Assembly (NCBI GenBank): GCA_024760545.1
Contig: CP060501.1
Coordinates: forward strand, 2,207,501 to 2,271,500
Source of the DNA: Nitrospira sp.
GTDB lineage: Bacteria; Nitrospirota; Nitrospiria; Nitrospirales; Nitrospiraceae
Reading direction: 5' to 3'
Length of the DNA: 64,000 nt
This document shows positions 61,740 to 64,000 of the stretch, in pieces; the first letter of the stretch is position 1, and every line of letters begins with the position of its first letter. Below the pieces are notes generated by a model. That model was not told where the DNA came from. It searched no databases and saw only the letters and a list, made by a program, of their open reading frames with translations. The position numbers and the translations under genes are program-made.

Positions 61740-61760
61740 TCATTCCTCTCTGCCGGACGG

Positions 61761-64000
61761 TTAGACCTTGATTTTGATATGTTCGCCTTTGAGCCACTTG
61801 ATCATGAACTCGTTCTCTTGCCCGGGCGTAAAGCCGGTGCGCACCGGCTCCCACGGCCCCCGGGCCCCGATCCCGCCGTCTTCCGCCTTGGTGATGCGGA
61901 TCAGACACTCCTTCGGAACCGTATTAATAGCATGGTGGTCGACCTGATACCCCCATTTGAACTTCCAGGCAATTGCATGTTTGCCCGGGAGGGAGTCGGT
62001 CTGGTGTATAGGCATCAGCCAGTTCCTTGTAAAGGACTGTTGCGCGCCGTACCGGAAGTTCGATTGATACCCCGTGTCGATCGCGATGGCACGACCGTCC
62101 GGGCGGGTTTCATGACCCTTCACTGATTTCGGGGTCGACACATAGGGCGCATGCTTCGCCATCGTGACATGGTATGGATAGGATGGATTGTACTTCGCGC
62201 GGATCATGAGCCGCGCGACTTTGTAGTAGGGATCGCTGGGCTTCCAGCCGCGGTACGGACGGTCGACGGGGTTCCCGTCGACATACACATAGTCGCCGTC
62301 GTTGATGCCGCGATCTTTCGCCGCTTGCGGGTTGATGTGAATCTGGTGCTCTCCCACCCCCGGCGTCCGCTTATCCATGCGGTACGGATCCCCGAAGTTG
62401 GATTCGTAGATCTGTACCCAATCGTTCACCGACCATTGACTATGCACCCGGTGGCGCGTCTTAGGTGTCACGCAGTAGAACTGATAGCCCTTCTCCCAAA
62501 GAGGATTCGAGTGACGCATAATTTCATGCCACGACAACTTGATGTTCCGAACTGTTTTGTCGTCATGGTGTTGCGCCGTAATCGGAATGCCGTAGTCGTC
62601 GGGCCGGACGTAGGGATTCGTCGTGAAGATGGCGTTCGGCAAGTAAGGGGTCGCCTCCGGCCCCTCGCGGTGGGAAATAAAGTTTTCCCCGTATTCAATA
62701 GACTCCGGTTCGATACGATAGTTCTCATATCGTCCACTACGGGTCCACATCGGCTTCGACTCGTTAGTCTCTTCCCAGAAGGGATGCCGCGGGTAGGTGC
62801 GCACCATGACCATCCAGCCCTTTTCCGACTTCAGCATAACGTCCGCTGAATAGCCATAGAAGGTGCTGGAGGCATCGAGCATTCGTTGCGCATAGACGTC
62901 CACGCGGTTCGCGTAGACCATAGCGAAATAATCCTTCATACGCTTGTCGCCGGTCATCTCCGACAGTTTCGCCGCAACGCCGGCAAAGGTGTCGAGGTCG
63001 TTGCGGGTATCGTACAAGGGGCGAATCCCGCCTTTCCAAATCTGGACCCACGGATTAGAGACCGTGATGGTCATTTCCGGATAGGTGAATTCCATCCAGG
63101 AATTACAGGCAAAAGCGATATCGTTGTGATTGACGTCGGACGTCATCTCGATATCCTGCGTGATGAGACATTCGATGTTCGGATCGACGTTGCGCACCAT
63201 GTCGTAATGGTGCTTGGCGTTGTTCAAGACGTTGACATTGACCACCCAACGGAACTTGCTTGGCGTCGGCATGTGGGTCTTGCCGGTGAACACCTTGCGG
63301 CCATACTTCGGCGTATTGACGATCAACGCCGTATCGCCATGGTTCCAGTACCCAACTTCTTCGCCGTAATAGTAGGACTTCGTCTTAATTTCTTTCCCAT
63401 GGGCGTTGGGGTCTAAAGTGATGTTGAAGGGATCTTCGCCGGTGTGCACTGACAGACCAGCACCGGACCAAGGTGTTGCAGTCCAACAGCCGGCTTTGTA
63501 GTTACCGGCCCAGGTATGCTGCCCCGTGCCGAACTTGCCGACGTTGCCCGTAATGATGAGGACCATCGCAGCCGCGCGCCCGTTCGGCGTCATGTGGAAA
63601 TAGTGGCAAACCCCTTCGCCGTTGTGTATCGCAGCCGGCTTGATCGTGCCTGAATCCCGTGCCCAGCGTACGATGAGATCCTTCGGAGTACGGCAGATCT
63701 GATGCGTGGTATCCAGGTCGTAGTCTTGAAAGTGAACCAGATACATCTGCCAGACCGGCATCGCATCGATTTCACGGCCGTTGAGCAGCTTTACCCGGTA
63801 GGTGCCGTTGAGGGCGGCATCGATACCACTGTTGATATAGTGCCATCCCACTTGCTCCCGATGCAGAGGGATAGCTTGTTTCTTATTGAGGTCCCAGACC
63901 ATCATTCCGCCGAGTCGCTCAATCTGTTCGGGCTTCAGGGACTGAATGCGGCCCGAGTAGCTGTGTGAAAAATCGGGGAACTTATAGTCCGCCACCACAT
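61761..64000 (-). CDS. nxrA: Nitrite oxidoreductase alpha subunit (partial, N-terminus beyond the window)
   Basis: The visible 746 codons are the C-terminal two thirds of a molybdopterin oxidoreductase. It shows a mid-domain with HYFHMTPNGRAAAMVLIITGN and ACNSWMEFTYPEMTITVSNPW, and a C-terminal dinucleotide-binding domain with HSQWSVNDWVQIYE and EHQIHINPQAAKDRGINDGD. Its pairing with nxrB and the close resemblance to Nitrospira NxrA identify it. The enzyme oxidises nitrite to nitrate on the periplasmic side in this genus. The signal peptide, Fe-S cluster FS0 and promoter lie outside. Confidence 0.95.
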   Translation of the reverse strand, partial: VVADYKFPDFSHSYSGRIQSLKPEQIERLGGMMVWDLNKKQAIPLHREQVGWHYINSGIDAALNGTYRVKLLNGREIDAMPVWQMYLVHFQDYDLDTTHQICRTPKDLIVRWARDSGTIKPAAIHNGEGVCHYFHMTPNGRAAAMVLIITGNVGKFGTGQHTWAGNYKAGCWTATPWSGAGLSVHTGEDPFNITLDPNAHGKEIKTKSYYYGEEVGYWNHGDTALIVNTPKYGRKVFTGKTHMPTPSKFRWVVNVNVLNNAKHHYDMVRNVDPNIECLITQDIEMTSDVNHNDIAFACNSWMEFTYPEMTITVSNPWVQIWKGGIRPLYDTRNDLDTFAGVAAKLSEMTGDKRMKDYFAMVYANRVDVYAQRMLDASSTFYGYSADVMLKSEKGWMVMVRTYPRHPFWEETNESKPMWTRSGRYENYRIEPESIEYGENFISHREGPEATPYLPNAIFTTNPYVRPDDYGIPITAQHHDDKTVRNIKLSWHEIMRHSNPLWEKGYQFYCVTPKTRHRVHSQWSVNDWVQIYESNFGDPYRMDKRTPGVGEHQIHINPQAAKDRGINDGDYVYVDGNPVDRPYRGWKPSDPYYKVARLMIRAKYNPSYPYHVTMAKHAPYVSTPKSVKGHETRPDGRAIAIDTGYQSNFRYGAQQSFTRNWLMPIHQTDSLPGKHAIAWKFKWGYQVDHHAINTVPKECLIRITKAEDGGIGARGPWEPVRTGFTPGQENEFMIKWLKGEHIKIKV

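Noticed and set aside
60522-62126. A 534-codon plus-strand open frame opposite nxrB and the end of nxrA
   Set aside because: It lies antisense to an unmistakable NxrB. Its composition (Arg/Pro/Leu/Val/His-rich, no domain) is what GC-rich codons produce on the other strand.
1-64000. tRNA, rRNA, CRISPR, insertion sequences, prophage
   Set aside because: I looked for tRNA-like GTTCRA arms with CCA ends, rRNA motifs, regular repeat-spacer spacing and transposase motifs and saw none; a tRNAscan or IS search would be decisive.

Overview
The window most likely comes from a Nitrospira genome, a nitrite-oxidising bacterium that fixes carbon by the reductive TCA cycle. The strongest evidence is at the right edge. 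There, the last 746 codons of a nitrite oxidoreductase alpha subunit (nxrA) are followed by a complete nxrB, both on the minus strand, ending in a clear intrinsic terminator. The gene set around them (DAB/Mps bicarbonate uptake, several NtrC-type regulators, FabI, NDH-2, an RND pump) fits this. I saw no rRNA, tRNA, CRISPR array, insertion sequence or phage gene.

Layout. 1-5.2 kb: a multi-PAS membrane sensor running off the left edge, the translation factor EttA, and a HugZ-like protein. 5.5-13.5 kb: a flavin monooxygenase, a tightly coupled set of two alpha/beta hydrolases plus a tiny Cys-containing protein, a 1075-residue membrane protein of unknown function, and SelO. 13.5-23.0 kb: an inorganic-carbon module. 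An MpsC-like gene is divergent from dabB1, dabB2, a NuoM-like gene, an unusually long dabA and a PII-like gene. A three-hairpin leader ending in an intrinsic terminator precedes dabB1. 23.2-32.5 kb: a minus-strand RND efflux operon (inner-membrane pump, periplasmic adaptor, outer-membrane lipoprotein, haem-binding DUF3365 protein, second PII-like protein) divergent from a sigma-54 response regulator.

32.6-38.1 kb: a GC-rich NDH-2 gene, small lipoproteins, a degraded stretch, an outer-membrane beta-barrel protein and an orphan DUF4118 membrane protein. 38.4-45.0 kb: a two-component cluster (response regulator without a DNA-binding domain, histidine kinase, full NtrC-type regulator) beside a SulP anion transporter. 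45.7-48.9 kb: a small hypothetical gene, ArfB, a TPR protein, FabI and a tiny secreted Lys/Glu repeat peptide. 49.0-58.3 kb: a long, tightly packed minus-strand run of housekeeping and envelope genes (Nudix, GcvT, FKBP, FIST, P1 peptidase, beta-CASP nuclease, LOG, two BamE-like lipoproteins, GNAT, DUF502). 58.4-60.1 kb: Trm112-like and three small unknown genes. 60.4-64 kb: nxrBA.

How it fits together. NxrAB is the energy-conserving enzyme of nitrite oxidation. The DAB/Mps module, and possibly the SulP protein, would supply bicarbonate for CO2 fixation and use the proton motive force. The PII-like proteins look like small-molecule gauges attached to the DAB operon and to the efflux operon. 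The features I consider least explained are the structured leader of dabB1, the giant membrane protein at 8.6-11.9 kb, the response regulator without an output domain, and the small secreted repeat peptide.
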